The notes beneath the pieces were generated by a model that worked only from the letters and a program-made list of their open reading frames with translations, did not search any database and was not told where the DNA came from. DNA of 64,000 nucleotides from Phenylobacterium sp. GTDB taxonomy: Bacteria; Pseudomonadota; Alphaproteobacteria; Caulobacterales; Caulobacteraceae. Both the position numbers and the translations under genes were made by a program. Positions within the stretch are counted from its first letter, which is position 1. Each line of letters begins with the position of its first letter. The stretch lies in the NCBI RefSeq assembly GCF_030698145.1, contig NZ_JAUYNW010000011.1, positions 1 through 64,000 of the forward strand. Direction: 5' to 3'. Of the stretch, positions 35,103-43,397 are shown in pieces.

Positions 35103-35206
35103 CGCCTGAAGTGGATACCGGTTCAGGCGCCCGTCAAGCTCTAACACTTTGAATTAGAGCCTTTTTGATCCTTTCGAGTGATTCCATTCGAAAGGAAAAG
35201 GCTCTA
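35103..35206. repeat. Composite palindromic element, likely bidirectional terminator
   Basis: Two nested structures are seen. CGCCTGAA at 35103-35110 pairs with TTCAGGCG at 35122-35129 around GTGGATACCGG. Then TAGAGCC (35155-35161) and CCTTTCGA (35170-35177) pair with TCGAAAGG (35188-35195) and GGCTCTA (35200-35206), with T and A runs as bulges. The motif GTGGATACCGGTT plus an A/T-flanked stem resembles multicopy intergenic elements of alphaproteobacteria. It sits between convergent genes and overlaps the TadE stop codon. Confidence 0.65.
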
Positions 35207-35590
35207 GCCCGCATAGACCGGATAGCAGGCGGACGCCGACAACGGGATCGTTGTCGAGGTCAGGCCTGTCGTGAAATCATAGTCCACCGAGCCGACCACC
35301 CGGCTTCCGCAGGCCTCCGTCGTCAGCGCGAAGGTCAGGCCGTCCGCCGGGCCGCGATAGCGCGCCTCCGCATAGGCCTGAAGCGTCCCGGCATCGGTGC
35401 AGACCGTGGTCTTGACCGAGGCGCAGCGGGCGGCGTCCTCCACCGCGAAGTTCAGGGTGGAGTAGACGTACATCATCAGGCCGACATTGATGGTCCCGAT
35501 GGTCAGCAGGATCAGCAGCGGCAGGACCAGGACGAACTCGGCGGCCGATGCGGCCCGCTCGTCTCGCAAGATGGCCTTTAACGCCCTCAT
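35204..35590 (-). CDS. tadE: TadE-like minor pilin
   Basis: This 128-residue pseudopilin has a short charged N-terminus and the TadE helix ERAASAAEFVLVLPLLILLTIGTINVG, with the conserved Glu of the AAEFVL motif, then a beta-type C-terminal domain with four Cys residues. The ATG at 35590 lies two bases past the upstream stop; an in-frame ATG at 35611 would overlap that gene. It is the last of three minor-pilin genes, and its stop codon is part of the palindromic element. Confidence 0.82.
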   Translation of the reverse strand: MRALKAILRDERAASAAEFVLVLPLLILLTIGTINVGLMMYVYSTLNFAVEDAARCASVKTTVCTDAGTLQAYAEARYRGPADGLTFALTTEACGSRVVGSVDYDFTTGLTSTTIPLSASACYPVYAG

Positions 35591-35592
35591 GA

Positions 35593-36153
35593 TCAGCTCA
35601 ATCGCATCCATGCGGTACGGGTGATCGGGGTTTCCAGCAGGCTCACCACGCTGACGGCGGGAAACACCGGCGTGTAGTCGAACGACACGGTCACCTGGAT
35701 GTAGTCCGCCGGCTCGGTGGTGCTGCCGCCGATCACCGAAGCGCAGGTGAAAGGCGTCGGCTTGGTGGGCGGTGAACCGATCGTCCCCTCCGTACCCACC
35801 GGCAGAAGATCACCCGAACCGTTCACGCAGTAATAGTTCTCGACGGGTGAGCCCGCGACGACGGTGACATAGGAGCCCAGGGACGTGGACTGAGCGGCCG
35901 TGGTGATCGTTCCCGCCAAGTCGCCGCAGTTCTCCACCGCCGGCAGCTTGGAGCCTTCGTCGCAGGATGACCAGGCCGCCTGGACCGCCGCCTGGGCGGC
36001 GATCTCAAGCTGCATCTTCTGGAAGATATAGACGCCCACATCCACCGCGCTCAGCAGCGGGAAGATCAGCAGGCTGAGCCACAGCACGAACTCCGACGCG
36101 GCCGCGCCGTGGGTGTCGCGGAGGAATGTGGGCCTGGACCGACGCGCCGTCAT
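35593..36153 (-). CDS. TadE/TadF-like minor pilin
   Basis: This 186-residue protein begins with Arg-rich MTARRSRPTFLRD and the TadE-like helix GAAASEFVLWLSLLIFPLLSAVDVGVYIFQKMQLEIAAQAAVQAAW. The C-terminal part carries four Cys residues and ends with ITRTAWMRLS. TadE/TadF pseudopilins are processed by the same prepilin peptidase and act in pilus assembly. Its ATG overlaps the TadG-like gene stop by four bases. Confidence 0.8.
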   Translation of the reverse strand: MTARRSRPTFLRDTHGAAASEFVLWLSLLIFPLLSAVDVGVYIFQKMQLEIAAQAAVQAAWSSCDEGSKLPAVENCGDLAGTITTAAQSTSLGSYVTVVAGSPVENYYCVNGSGDLLPVGTEGTIGSPPTKPTPFTCASVIGGSTTEPADYIQVTVSFDYTPVFPAVSVVSLLETPITRTAWMRLS

Positions 36154-37538
36154 TGGACCAGCGCCTGGCGGCTGTTGGTGCCCGGGATGGTCGGCAGGAC
36201 CAGGCCCGCCTCCAGACAGTCGCTGGTGGCGTTGTTGAATACGGCGCCGGTTCCGCTGGCCAGGATCGTCCTGGCCACCACGCCCAGGCAGCTCAGGCCG
36301 CCCGAGTGCAGGTTGATGGCGCCGCGGATATCGAAGTCAGCATTGGGAAAGTAGATGAGGCCCTGGATATTCAAGGTCGGGTCGTTGCCGTGATACGTGT
36401 AGTTGAGCAGGTTCTTACTCCCGTTCAGGCGTTTGTCCTGCATCATGGCCACGCCGGAGAAATCACCGCTCGTCGGCGCGGCGATGTCCAGGGTCCCACT
36501 CCCTGTGAGATAGTGCTCGTAAGTGGTCGACCCGGTGTTCGTGGGCTCAAAGGCCGTGAAGATGATCGTCAGGCTTGCGCCGGGGGCGGTGCTCAACGTG
36601 AACCCGTTGAGGTTTAGCGAGCCGTTGTAGATCGCCAGGATGCTGTTGGCGGAATTCACGGTGACGTTGCCCGTGAGCGTGGTGTTTCCGCACTTCTTCA
36701 CGGCTGAGCTGAAACTCGTTCCGGCAGCCAGGGTAGCGCCCAGATAAACCCCTCCGCACGTATCGTTCGGGATCGGCGGATTGGCGTTCAGGGCCTCGTA
36801 GGGGTCGGCCAGGGGCGCCACGCCGGGCACCTCGGTGTCGCCGCAGCTCGAACTGCCGACCGCGTAGCCGTAGTCGACACCGGTGTCCGACTGCGAGCCG
36901 TTGCAGACCGCGTTGCCGTTCGAGTGGATGTCGCAGCCGTCCAGGTCGAGGAACGGGCCGCCGTTGATCCGCACAGCGTTCCCTCCCCCCAGGCCGATCA
37001 GGCAGAAGCCCGTCGCCGGGCCGCGCGGCCGCGCGATCGCCACGGCCCGGACGAGTTGGGCGGCGGAGCCGTCGCCCGTGACGGAGTCACCGTCGAAGCC
37101 GACGATGCGGACCAGGCCGATCCGCGCCATGCGGGTGATGGTCACGCTGTAGCAATTGGTGTCGCCGTTGGGACAGGTCGCGGTGTTGCTGGCGGTCACG
37201 GTCGTGTCGGCCTCGCCGTTCACGAACCCGAACTCGGACGCCACCGACGCGGCCTCCGCATCATAATAGGGCGTCATCGCCGTCACGCAGGAGGCCTCGG
37301 AGGCGTCGCACCCGTTGGTCGCCGCGGCCAAGGCCGCGGAATCCGCCGCGTTCTGCATCGAGCGCTGCGCGAAGAACCAGCCGGAGGCCTCGGTCGCCAG
37401 GCCCAGGACGGCGATCATCGGAATGAGCATCAGGGTGAGCATCGGGCTGACCGCGCCACGCCGGTCGACCATCAGTCGCGTCAGCGGGCGGAACATTCGC
37501 CCGATCATCCGCCCCGTCCCTGCCCGTTCCCTGTTCAT
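36150..37538 (-). CDS. TadG-like pilus/adhesin protein
   Basis: This 462-residue protein has a basic N-terminus, the TadG helix GAVSPMLTLMLIPMIAVLGLATEASGW followed by FFAQRSMQNAADSAALAAA (the Flp-Tad DUF2134 pattern), and a long C-terminal part with repeated short beta strands such as NAVRINGGPFLDLDGCDIHSNGNAV and NSILAIYNGSLNLNGFTLST. No von Willebrand A domain is visible. The C-terminus looks like a beta-helix or adhesin-type surface. The ATG at 37538 is preferred to the 37604 start because it follows a GGCGGGC. Confidence 0.72.
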   Translation of the reverse strand: MNRERAGTGRMIGRMFRPLTRLMVDRRGAVSPMLTLMLIPMIAVLGLATEASGWFFAQRSMQNAADSAALAAATNGCDASEASCVTAMTPYYDAEAASVASEFGFVNGEADTTVTASNTATCPNGDTNCYSVTITRMARIGLVRIVGFDGDSVTGDGSAAQLVRAVAIARPRGPATGFCLIGLGGGNAVRINGGPFLDLDGCDIHSNGNAVCNGSQSDTGVDYGYAVGSSSCGDTEVPGVAPLADPYEALNANPPIPNDTCGGVYLGATLAAGTSFSSAVKKCGNTTLTGNVTVNSANSILAIYNGSLNLNGFTLSTAPGASLTIIFTAFEPTNTGSTTYEHYLTGSGTLDIAAPTSGDFSGVAMMQDKRLNGSKNLLNYTYHGNDPTLNIQGLIYFPNADFDIRGAINLHSGGLSCLGVVARTILASGTGAVFNNATSDCLEAGLVLPTIPGTNSRQALVQ

Positions 37539-37801
37539 GACAGCCCGCCCGTCCCGCAGCCGACGCCGCAAGAATGGCGCCAAGCCAACACGAAAGTCTA
37601 GCACAGCTTACAGTTACGCTTTCAACTATTCGCAATCTCGATTCCGAAACAACCGCAGACAAATCACGAGCGATAATTTCTTAACGCAAAACTTAACAGG
37701 CAGCACACGACTGAACCTATCAGCGTATTCAGGGCATGATCCGCCACTGGAACCTAGCGTCGAGAGCCGATTTCACGGCACGCGTTGCAATCAGGCGGCG
37801 A

Positions 37802-38488
37802 TTAGTCGAGGCAGAGCCTGTAACCCAGCCCGGCTTCAGCGATCAGGAACCGCGGCGCGGCGCCTTCCGGCTCGATTTTCCGCCGAACCTGCCAGGCCAG
37901 GACGCGTACATTCATGAAGTCTGCGTCGCTGCCGCGGCCCCAGATCGCCTCGATGATCCGCTCATGGGACACGATCGCGCCCTCAGCCTCCATCAGCAGT
38001 TGGAGGAGCTCCGTCTCCTTCTTGGAGAGGCGGATGGACTCTCCGTCGACGATCGCGCGGCGGGTGGCCGGGTCGATCTGAAGGCCGGCGGCCCGCGGCT
38101 GCTGGCTGGTCGGACATACTCGCGGCGGCCGCAGCGCCACGCGGATTCGCGCCAGCAATTCGCCCATGTCGAACGGCTTGGCGAGATAGTCGCTGGCTCC
38201 AAGGTCCAGGGCCGCGATCTTCTCTTTCTCGGACCCCCGTGCGGAGATCACCAGGACCGGCGCGCGGGAGATGGCGCGCGCCTGGTCGATCACCTCTTTC
38301 CCGTCCATGTCGGGCAGGCCGAGGTCCAGCAGCACGACCCCGAACTCATGCAGGATCATCTGCTCCAGGGCCTCCATGCCGGTCTTGGCGGTGAACACCT
38401 GGTAGCCGGCCTGGATCAGCGTCGAGCGCAGCATGCGCAGCAGCTGTTCTTCATCCTCGACGATCAGGATCTTCGCGTCGCTGCTCAT
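37802..38488 (-). CDS. OmpR/KdpE-like response regulator
   Basis: This 228-residue regulator has a receiver domain with Asp55 in VVLLDLGLPDMDG as the phosphorylation site, the switch Ser/Thr in VLVISARGSE and Lys in DYLAKPFDMGELLARI. A winged-helix DNA-binding domain follows with LSKKETELLQLLMEAEGAIVSHERIIEAIWG. The sequence is closest in style to KdpE. It overlaps the kinase gene by four bases. No kdpFABC genes are in the window. Confidence 0.9.
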   Translation of the reverse strand: MSSDAKILIVEDEEQLLRMLRSTLIQAGYQVFTAKTGMEALEQMILHEFGVVLLDLGLPDMDGKEVIDQARAISRAPVLVISARGSEKEKIAALDLGASDYLAKPFDMGELLARIRVALRPPRVCPTSQQPRAAGLQIDPATRRAIVDGESIRLSKKETELLQLLMEAEGAIVSHERIIEAIWGRGSDADFMNVRVLAWQVRRKIEPEGAAPRFLIAEAGLGYRLCLD

Positions 38489-40389
38489 TCGCCGGCCCCC
38501 GCCAAAGGCAGACTGATCGACACCACCAGGCCGCTTTCGCCATCGTCGCGATTGCGCGCCTCGACCGAACCACCCAACATTTTCACAAGACTCCGAGTGA
38601 TGTAGAGGCCCAGGCCAAGACCCGGGGCCTTGGCGGCGTGGCTGCGGAAGAAGCGATCGAACATGCGCCCCTGGCTGGAGACCGGCACGCCGGGCCCCTG
38701 ATCTGTGACCTCGAACACCATGTGGTGGCCGGCGCGGCGGCTGCGGACATCCACCAGAGATCCCTCTGCGCTGAACTTGATTGCGTTCTCGAGCACGTTG
38801 CCGAAGACCTGCGCCAGGAGCGCGCCGTCGGCCCGCACGGGGGCGGGATCGATCTTCACATGCAGGAAGCGACGCGAACCGCCGGCCTCGCCGAAGGTCT
38901 CCCAGACATCGTAGATCAGCGGCTCCACGCTGAGGTCGGTGAGCGTCACGTCGATCGAACCGGACTCCAGCCGCGCCACGCTCAGGAAGTTTTCCACATA
39001 GCGGTTCAGCCGGTTCGCCTGCTCCTTGATGATCAGCAGGAATTCACGCCGCGCGCCCCGATCGTGCTGTTCCGGCAGATTGAGGACACTTGTCACCGAG
39101 CCGAGGATTCCGGCGAGCGGCGAGCGGAAGTGGTGCGACACCGCGTCGAGCAGGATGGTCCGCAGGTGTTCCGTCCTGGCGACGAACTCCATTTCCGACT
39201 TCTCGACATTAAGCCGGGCGCGAACGAGCGCCGAGGCGCCCAGGTCGATCAGCGAGACCGCGACATCGTCGCCGATGCGCGCGCCGCCGCGGCCCTGCGG
39301 GAAGGCCCATTGGACATAACCGACATCACGGCCGTCGGCGGTGAGCGTCCGCGCCCGCCACTTGCTTCCCTGAGCCGGAAGGGGGGCGTTCGGGCTGGGA
39401 GGCGTCGGTCCGCCCGCCGTCCTCAGCACCACGGTCCTGGTCTCGTCGCTCAGGTGGACCATGCCGCCGTCGGCGATCTTGACCAGGCTGTCGAACAGGA
39501 CCCGGCGGATCGCGCTCTCGTCGGCGCCCGCCGTCAGGTCTCGGCTTGCGGCGACCAGGGTCTCCAGCGACCGCCGCTGATGCGCCAGGCCGTCGGCGAG
39601 TCTGCCCACGCCCCAGCCGAAGGCGGCGAACGCGACCAGATGGAAGGCTATCTCGATGGGATCGGGCCTCAAGGCCGCGGCCTCCACGACCGGGAAGGCC
39701 AGCGCCGCGAGGATCGCCTGGATTCCCGCCGCCAGGCCGAGGCGCGCGCCGAGCACGCTGGCCACGACCAGCACCGATCCGAGCAAGACCAGGAGCGCGG
39801 CGGTGGCTCCGAAGGCGCCGCCCATGACCTGGACCGCGGCCCAGCCCGCGCCGAGCACCACGAAGGTGATCGCCGTCCGCCGGATCTCCTCGACGATCGG
39901 CTGGCGACTGGTCCTGGTCGCCTCCCGTTCGGCGCGATGGAAGAACGCCCCCAGGGCCGGGCCCGAGGCGTGGGCCGAAAGCGGTTGTCCCGCGGCCAGC
40001 AAGGCCTGGGCCGCATCGCCTCGCCGGCGGGAATAGTCAGTATAGGCGCCGGTGAAGATCACCACGCTACCAAAGAGCAGGAGCAACAGGCCCTGTTCGG
40101 ACAAGAGGCCCGACGGGAGCAGGACGCCCCCCATGAGCAGCTTGAAGGCGACCAGCGCGCCCGCCCCGGCGAGCAGGCCATAGGTCAGACCGAACACGAC
40201 GGCGATGACGAGAACCGCCGCCATCATGATCGCGCCGACGCGGCTGAGCTGCAGGTCCGTGAGCAGGGCCAACGAGATCGTGGTCGCCGAGGCCATGACG
40301 ATCAGCGTGATCACGAAGCGCGCGATAGGGCTCTCGCGCGGCTGCGTCTTGGCATCGGCGCCGAACGGCTGCTGGGGCGAATCGGTCAT
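38485..40389 (-). CDS. KdpD-like membrane sensor histidine kinase
   Basis: This 634-residue kinase has two four-helix-like membrane blocks (about 22-117 and 170-262), a GAF-like region (about 275-395), a dimerisation domain with His419 in DAVSHHFRSPLAG, an N-box NVLENAIKFS (Asn535), DQGPGVP and GLGLGLYITRS. The membrane block and DHp resemble KdpD, but the N-terminal KdpD and universal-stress domains are missing. AAGGA lies eight bases upstream of the ATG at 40389. With the regulator it probably controls the adjacent pilin genes. Confidence 0.85.
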   Translation of the reverse strand: MTDSPQQPFGADAKTQPRESPIARFVITLIVMASATTISLALLTDLQLSRVGAIMMAAVLVIAVVFGLTYGLLAGAGALVAFKLLMGGVLLPSGLLSEQGLLLLLFGSVVIFTGAYTDYSRRRGDAAQALLAAGQPLSAHASGPALGAFFHRAEREATRTSRQPIVEEIRRTAITFVVLGAGWAAVQVMGGAFGATAALLVLLGSVLVVASVLGARLGLAAGIQAILAALAFPVVEAAALRPDPIEIAFHLVAFAAFGWGVGRLADGLAHQRRSLETLVAASRDLTAGADESAIRRVLFDSLVKIADGGMVHLSDETRTVVLRTAGGPTPPSPNAPLPAQGSKWRARTLTADGRDVGYVQWAFPQGRGGARIGDDVAVSLIDLGASALVRARLNVEKSEMEFVARTEHLRTILLDAVSHHFRSPLAGILGSVTSVLNLPEQHDRGARREFLLIIKEQANRLNRYVENFLSVARLESGSIDVTLTDLSVEPLIYDVWETFGEAGGSRRFLHVKIDPAPVRADGALLAQVFGNVLENAIKFSAEGSLVDVRSRRAGHHMVFEVTDQGPGVPVSSQGRMFDRFFRSHAAKAPGLGLGLYITRSLVKMLGGSVEARNRDDGESGLVVSISLPLAGAGE

Positions 40390-40993
40390 CGGCCAATCCT
40401 TGCCACCGCGGAAACGCAAGACTCGCCCGGATTCCTTGATGAGTCCGTAAGCTCGTCGCCGCGCGGCGACTGCGCCGACCGGGTCGGCTAAGGCTGACAT
40501 GTCGCCCTACCCAACCGCGGGCCGCAAGCCCCCAGACGCATGGCGCGGTCGCCGGCCGGATGATCGGAGCCTCGCAGCGTCACCGCCGCGAACAACCAAC
40601 CGTCACTGGCACAGGCATTACGCATCGGCCGAAGACCCCGTCGCCCCAATATCCTTTAACAAGAGTATGAAATCGCTAGAATAGTAGCAATTAACGCCTG
40701 TTAAGGTTTTCACAACTCACGCGACTTGAGAGCGTATTGGCGGGTCACTTGATAGTGTTTTTCAATATCTCAGACCTATCCGTTTTGGGAATTCGCGCCA
40801 TCGATCACGCCAAAGATAGTATCGGCTGCGATGAGAGCTTCATCTAACTGAGGCTTGGACGGGTGACGACACCGGAATCCCCCCGACGATTTCCGCCAAA
40901 AAGGCGCCGTGGGCGCTGAACCGGGCGTCCAGACATGAAGACGCCGCCGGTTGGGGGACCGGCGGCGCTTCGATAGTTTGACGATCGCTTAGG
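40390..40993. other. 604-base gap with an AT-rich core
   Basis: No convincing gene is visible. The stretch from about 40640 to 40860 is clearly AT-richer than the flanks. It holds an inverted repeat TTAAC-GCCT-GTTAA at 40691-40704 and, at the right end, the terminator of the PEP-CTERM gene. The left part should contain the promoter of the kinase-regulator operon. Confidence 0.5.
40942..40967 (-). terminator. Terminator of the PEP-CTERM gene
   Basis: CGCCGCCGG at 40942-40950 pairs perfectly with CCGGCGGCG at 40959-40967 across an 8-base loop. On the minus strand TCTTCATGTC follows, a poor U-tract. It lies 27 bases beyond the stop of the PEP-CTERM gene. Confidence 0.6.
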
Positions 40994-41536
40994 TTAGGCG
41001 ACAGCCATCTTGCGGCGGCTGGAGCGCGCCATCGAACCGACGGCGCCGAAGCCGATGATCATCATCGCCCAGGTGGCCGGCTCAGGAACTTCCGAACCCC
41101 GGACGCCCCAGAACGCGAGGTGCGAGACGTCGTGCTCGATGCCCTTCTTGTTCACGAGGCCGGTGGTGGCCCAGTCGAAGGACGTCGAGGCGGTGTCCAG
41201 CTTGTAGAGCATGAAGCCGTCGGCGGCCTTCACGGCGAAGTACTGCACGAGGAACGGGGCCAGGTAGGTCCCGGCGTGTTCTTCGTCCAGCAGCGAGGCG
41301 TCGACTTCACCCGCCAGCAGCGAGCTGAGGTCCAGCAGCGGAACGGGCGCGGGCGCCTGGCCGTTGTAGGCGACGTCGATCGCTTCGGCGTCGTTGGTGT
41401 TGCCGTCGAACAGGCAGCTCGTGGATTCCAGCGAGCAGGGATCGGTCAGCAGGGTCACGGTATCGGCGGAGGCGGTCGTCGCCCCGCCGAAAATCATAGC
41501 CGTCGCGAATGCGGCGGAAACCAGAAGCTTATTCAT
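40994..41536 (-). CDS. PEPxxWA-CTERM secreted protein
   Basis: This 180-residue protein has an N-terminal signal peptide (MNKLLVSAAFATAMIFGG, cleavage near ASA) and a C-terminal sorting signal: VPEPATWAMMIIGFGAVGSMA followed by SSRRK. This is the PEPxxWA form of the PEP-CTERM anchor used with an exosortase in alphaproteobacteria. The mature part is about 120 residues, acidic, with two Cys near the N-terminus. GGGGA precedes the ATG at 41536. No exosortase gene is in the window. Confidence 0.88.
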   Translation of the reverse strand: MNKLLVSAAFATAMIFGGATTASADTVTLLTDPCSLESTSCLFDGNTNDAEAIDVAYNGQAPAPVPLLDLSSLLAGEVDASLLDEEHAGTYLAPFLVQYFAVKAADGFMLYKLDTASTSFDWATTGLVNKKGIEHDVSHLAFWGVRGSEVPEPATWAMMIIGFGAVGSMARSSRRKMAVA

Positions 41537-41960
41537 CGGTACAGTCCCCAAGTTATAACGCCGCCGAGCTGGCGAACCGGATTGGCACAGCGCCCCACAG
41601 CGCGCCCCCATCTCGACGTTCCGGGAGCAAGTATCGTACCACTCCCAATTGAACAACCTGACTCAACCAGCGGTACCTCAGTCAATACCCAGAAACTTAA
41701 TTTTCCTTAATATCTGAGTATTGTTGCGGCAATTTGAGAATTTTCTGCTCACGTCCGGACGGATTCAAGCCACCTAGTCGGGTGTTCGACACGGGCGCCA
41801 TCGAGCCGACGTGGGGACCGAGCGCGGTCGTTGCGCTCCCCTCGAACCAAACCTGGCGCGCTGGCGAACATCGGCTTGCGCGTGTCGCCGCCAGGATGGA
41901 TTCAGGAAGCAGCCAGTTTGTGAGTCTCGTTGGGACGGCGCCGGTTCAAGAGGGATCGCT
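41537..41960. other. Divergent intergenic region, 424 bases
   Basis: This lies between the PEP-CTERM gene and xth, which point away from each other. The left half (to about 41760) is AT-rich with TTAA words near 41698 and 41707; the right half is GC-rich. No convincing gene or hairpin terminator was seen. It should hold both promoters. Confidence 0.5.
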
Positions 41961-42740
41961 TTGAAAATCGCCACCTGGAACGTCAATTCGGTGAACGCTC
42001 GCCTGGAGACGGTGCTGCGCTGGTTCGAGGAGGCCGCGCCGGACGTCGCCTGCCTGCAGGAGATCAAGTGCGTCGACGAAAAGTTCCCGGCCGAGGCCTT
42101 CGAGCGGCTGGGCTACAATGTCGCCGTCCATGGCCAGAAGTCCTACAACGGCGTGGCGATGCTCTCGAAGACGCCGCTGGAGGACGTCCGCAAGGGCCTG
42201 CCAGGCGAGGATGAGGACGAGCAGGCCCGCTATCTCGAGGCGGTGGTTTCCGGCCCGACCCCGGTGCGGGTGGCCTCGATCTACCTGCCCAACGGCAACC
42301 CCATCGACACCGACAAGTTCGGCTACAAGCTGCGCTGGATGGCGCGGCTGAACGCCCATGCCCAGGCGTTGCTGAACTACGAGGAGCCCCTGGCCCTGGT
42401 CGGCGACTACAATGTCATCCCTGAACCCCGCGACGCGGCCCATCCCAACAACTGGCTGGGCGACGCCCTCTTCCAGCCGGAGAGCCGCGGCGCGTTCCGG
42501 GCGCTGAAGAACCTCGGCCTGACCGAGGCCTTCATGGCCATCGACGGGTCGCCCGAGGCTTATACCTTCTGGGACTACCAGGCCGGCGCCTGGCAGCGGA
42601 ACAACGGCATCCGCATCGACCACGCCCTACTCTCTCCCCAGGCCGCGGACCTGCTGCGAGCCTGCGTGATCCATCGTGACGTGCGCGGCTGGGACAAGCC
42701 CTCCGACCACGTGCCGGTGGTGATCGAACTCGACCTGTAG
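41961..42740 (+). CDS. xth: Exodeoxyribonuclease III
   Basis: This 259-residue AP endonuclease/3'-exonuclease repairs abasic sites. Catalytic motifs are visible: KIATWNVNSVNAR, CLQEIKCVD with the metal-binding Glu, GVAMLSK, VGDYNVIP and, at the end, SDHVPVVIEL with the catalytic Asp-His. The start is a TTG at 41961, with AGAGGGA ahead of it; an ATG-less start is supported by the exact KIATWNVNS N-terminus of the family. Confidence 0.94.
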   Translation: MKIATWNVNSVNARLETVLRWFEEAAPDVACLQEIKCVDEKFPAEAFERLGYNVAVHGQKSYNGVAMLSKTPLEDVRKGLPGEDEDEQARYLEAVVSGPTPVRVASIYLPNGNPIDTDKFGYKLRWMARLNAHAQALLNYEEPLALVGDYNVIPEPRDAAHPNNWLGDALFQPESRGAFRALKNLGLTEAFMAIDGSPEAYTFWDYQAGAWQRNNGIRIDHALLSPQAADLLRACVIHRDVRGWDKPSDHVPVVIELDL

Positions 42741-42747
42741 GCGGCCC

Positions 42748-43344
42748 ATGGGCGCGATCGAACTGATAGGCGTCGCGGCCAGCCTCAGCCTCCTGGCGGG
42801 CTGGCGGCTCTATGCCTGCGTGGCCGCCGTCGGGATCGCCATGCGGATCGGCCTGCTGGACCTGCCCGACAAGATCGCCGCCCTGGACGTGCTGGCCAAT
42901 CCCTGGGTGATAGGGACCGCGGTCCTGGGCGCGGTCGCCGAGCTGTTCGCCGACAAGGTCATGTGGCTCGACACCCTCTGGGACGGCGTCCACACCGTGA
43001 TCCGGCCGCTGGGCGGGGCGCTGCTGGCCCTGGCGGTGGTCGACGCCTCCGATCCGGCCTGGCAGGTGGCGGTCTTCCTGCTGGGCGGCGGCGCGGCCCT
43101 GCTCAGTCACGGCGCCAAGGCCGGCGCCCGCGCGGCGGTCAACGCCAGCCCCGAACCGTTCAGCAACATCGCCGTCAGCACCGCCGAGGACGTGGCCAGT
43201 TTCAGCGGCCTGTGGCTGGTCCTGACCCAGCCGGGCGCGGCCATCGGCGTCGCCATGGTCATGGCGGTCCTGGTCGTGGTCCTGCTGATCGTCAGCTGGC
43301 GGATACTGGCCGCCCTGCGCCGCTGGAGGGCGCCTCGCATTTGA
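42748..43344 (+). CDS. DUF4126-type membrane protein
   Basis: This 198-residue membrane protein has four or five hydrophobic helices and the pattern ANPWVIGTAVLGAVAELFADKVMWLDTLWDGVHTVIRPLGGALLA, then LLSHGAKAGARAAVNASPEPFSNIAVSTAEDVASFSGLWL. These match the DUF4126 family, of unknown function. It follows xth by seven bases and may be co-transcribed with it. Confidence 0.75.
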   Translation: MGAIELIGVAASLSLLAGWRLYACVAAVGIAMRIGLLDLPDKIAALDVLANPWVIGTAVLGAVAELFADKVMWLDTLWDGVHTVIRPLGGALLALAVVDASDPAWQVAVFLLGGGAALLSHGAKAGARAAVNASPEPFSNIAVSTAEDVASFSGLWLVLTQPGAAIGVAMVMAVLVVVLLIVSWRILAALRRWRAPRI

Positions 43345-43397
43345 GGGCGTCATGTCGACGACTTCTCGCCGCGCTCGAACGCAGCTAGCCTGCCCGC

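Noticed and set aside
37681..37697. CtrA box upstream of the TadG-like gene
   Set aside because: Two TTAAC words are present but their spacing is TTAA-N8-TTAA, one base too long for the consensus.
38638..40491. 617-codon plus-strand frame opposite the histidine kinase
   Set aside because: It is antisense to a clear kinase gene with all motifs; long antisense frames arise from GC-biased third positions. Its product is His/Arg/Gln-rich with no domain.
40499..40684. 61-codon frame in the gap upstream of the kinase
   Set aside because: It has no ribosome-binding site, an Arg/Pro/His-rich product and loses G/C third-position bias in its second half.
40691..40704. CtrA box in the gap upstream of the PEP-CTERM terminator
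   Set aside because: The spacing is TTAA-N6-TTAA; it is better described as a short inverted repeat TTAAC-GCCT-GTTAA.
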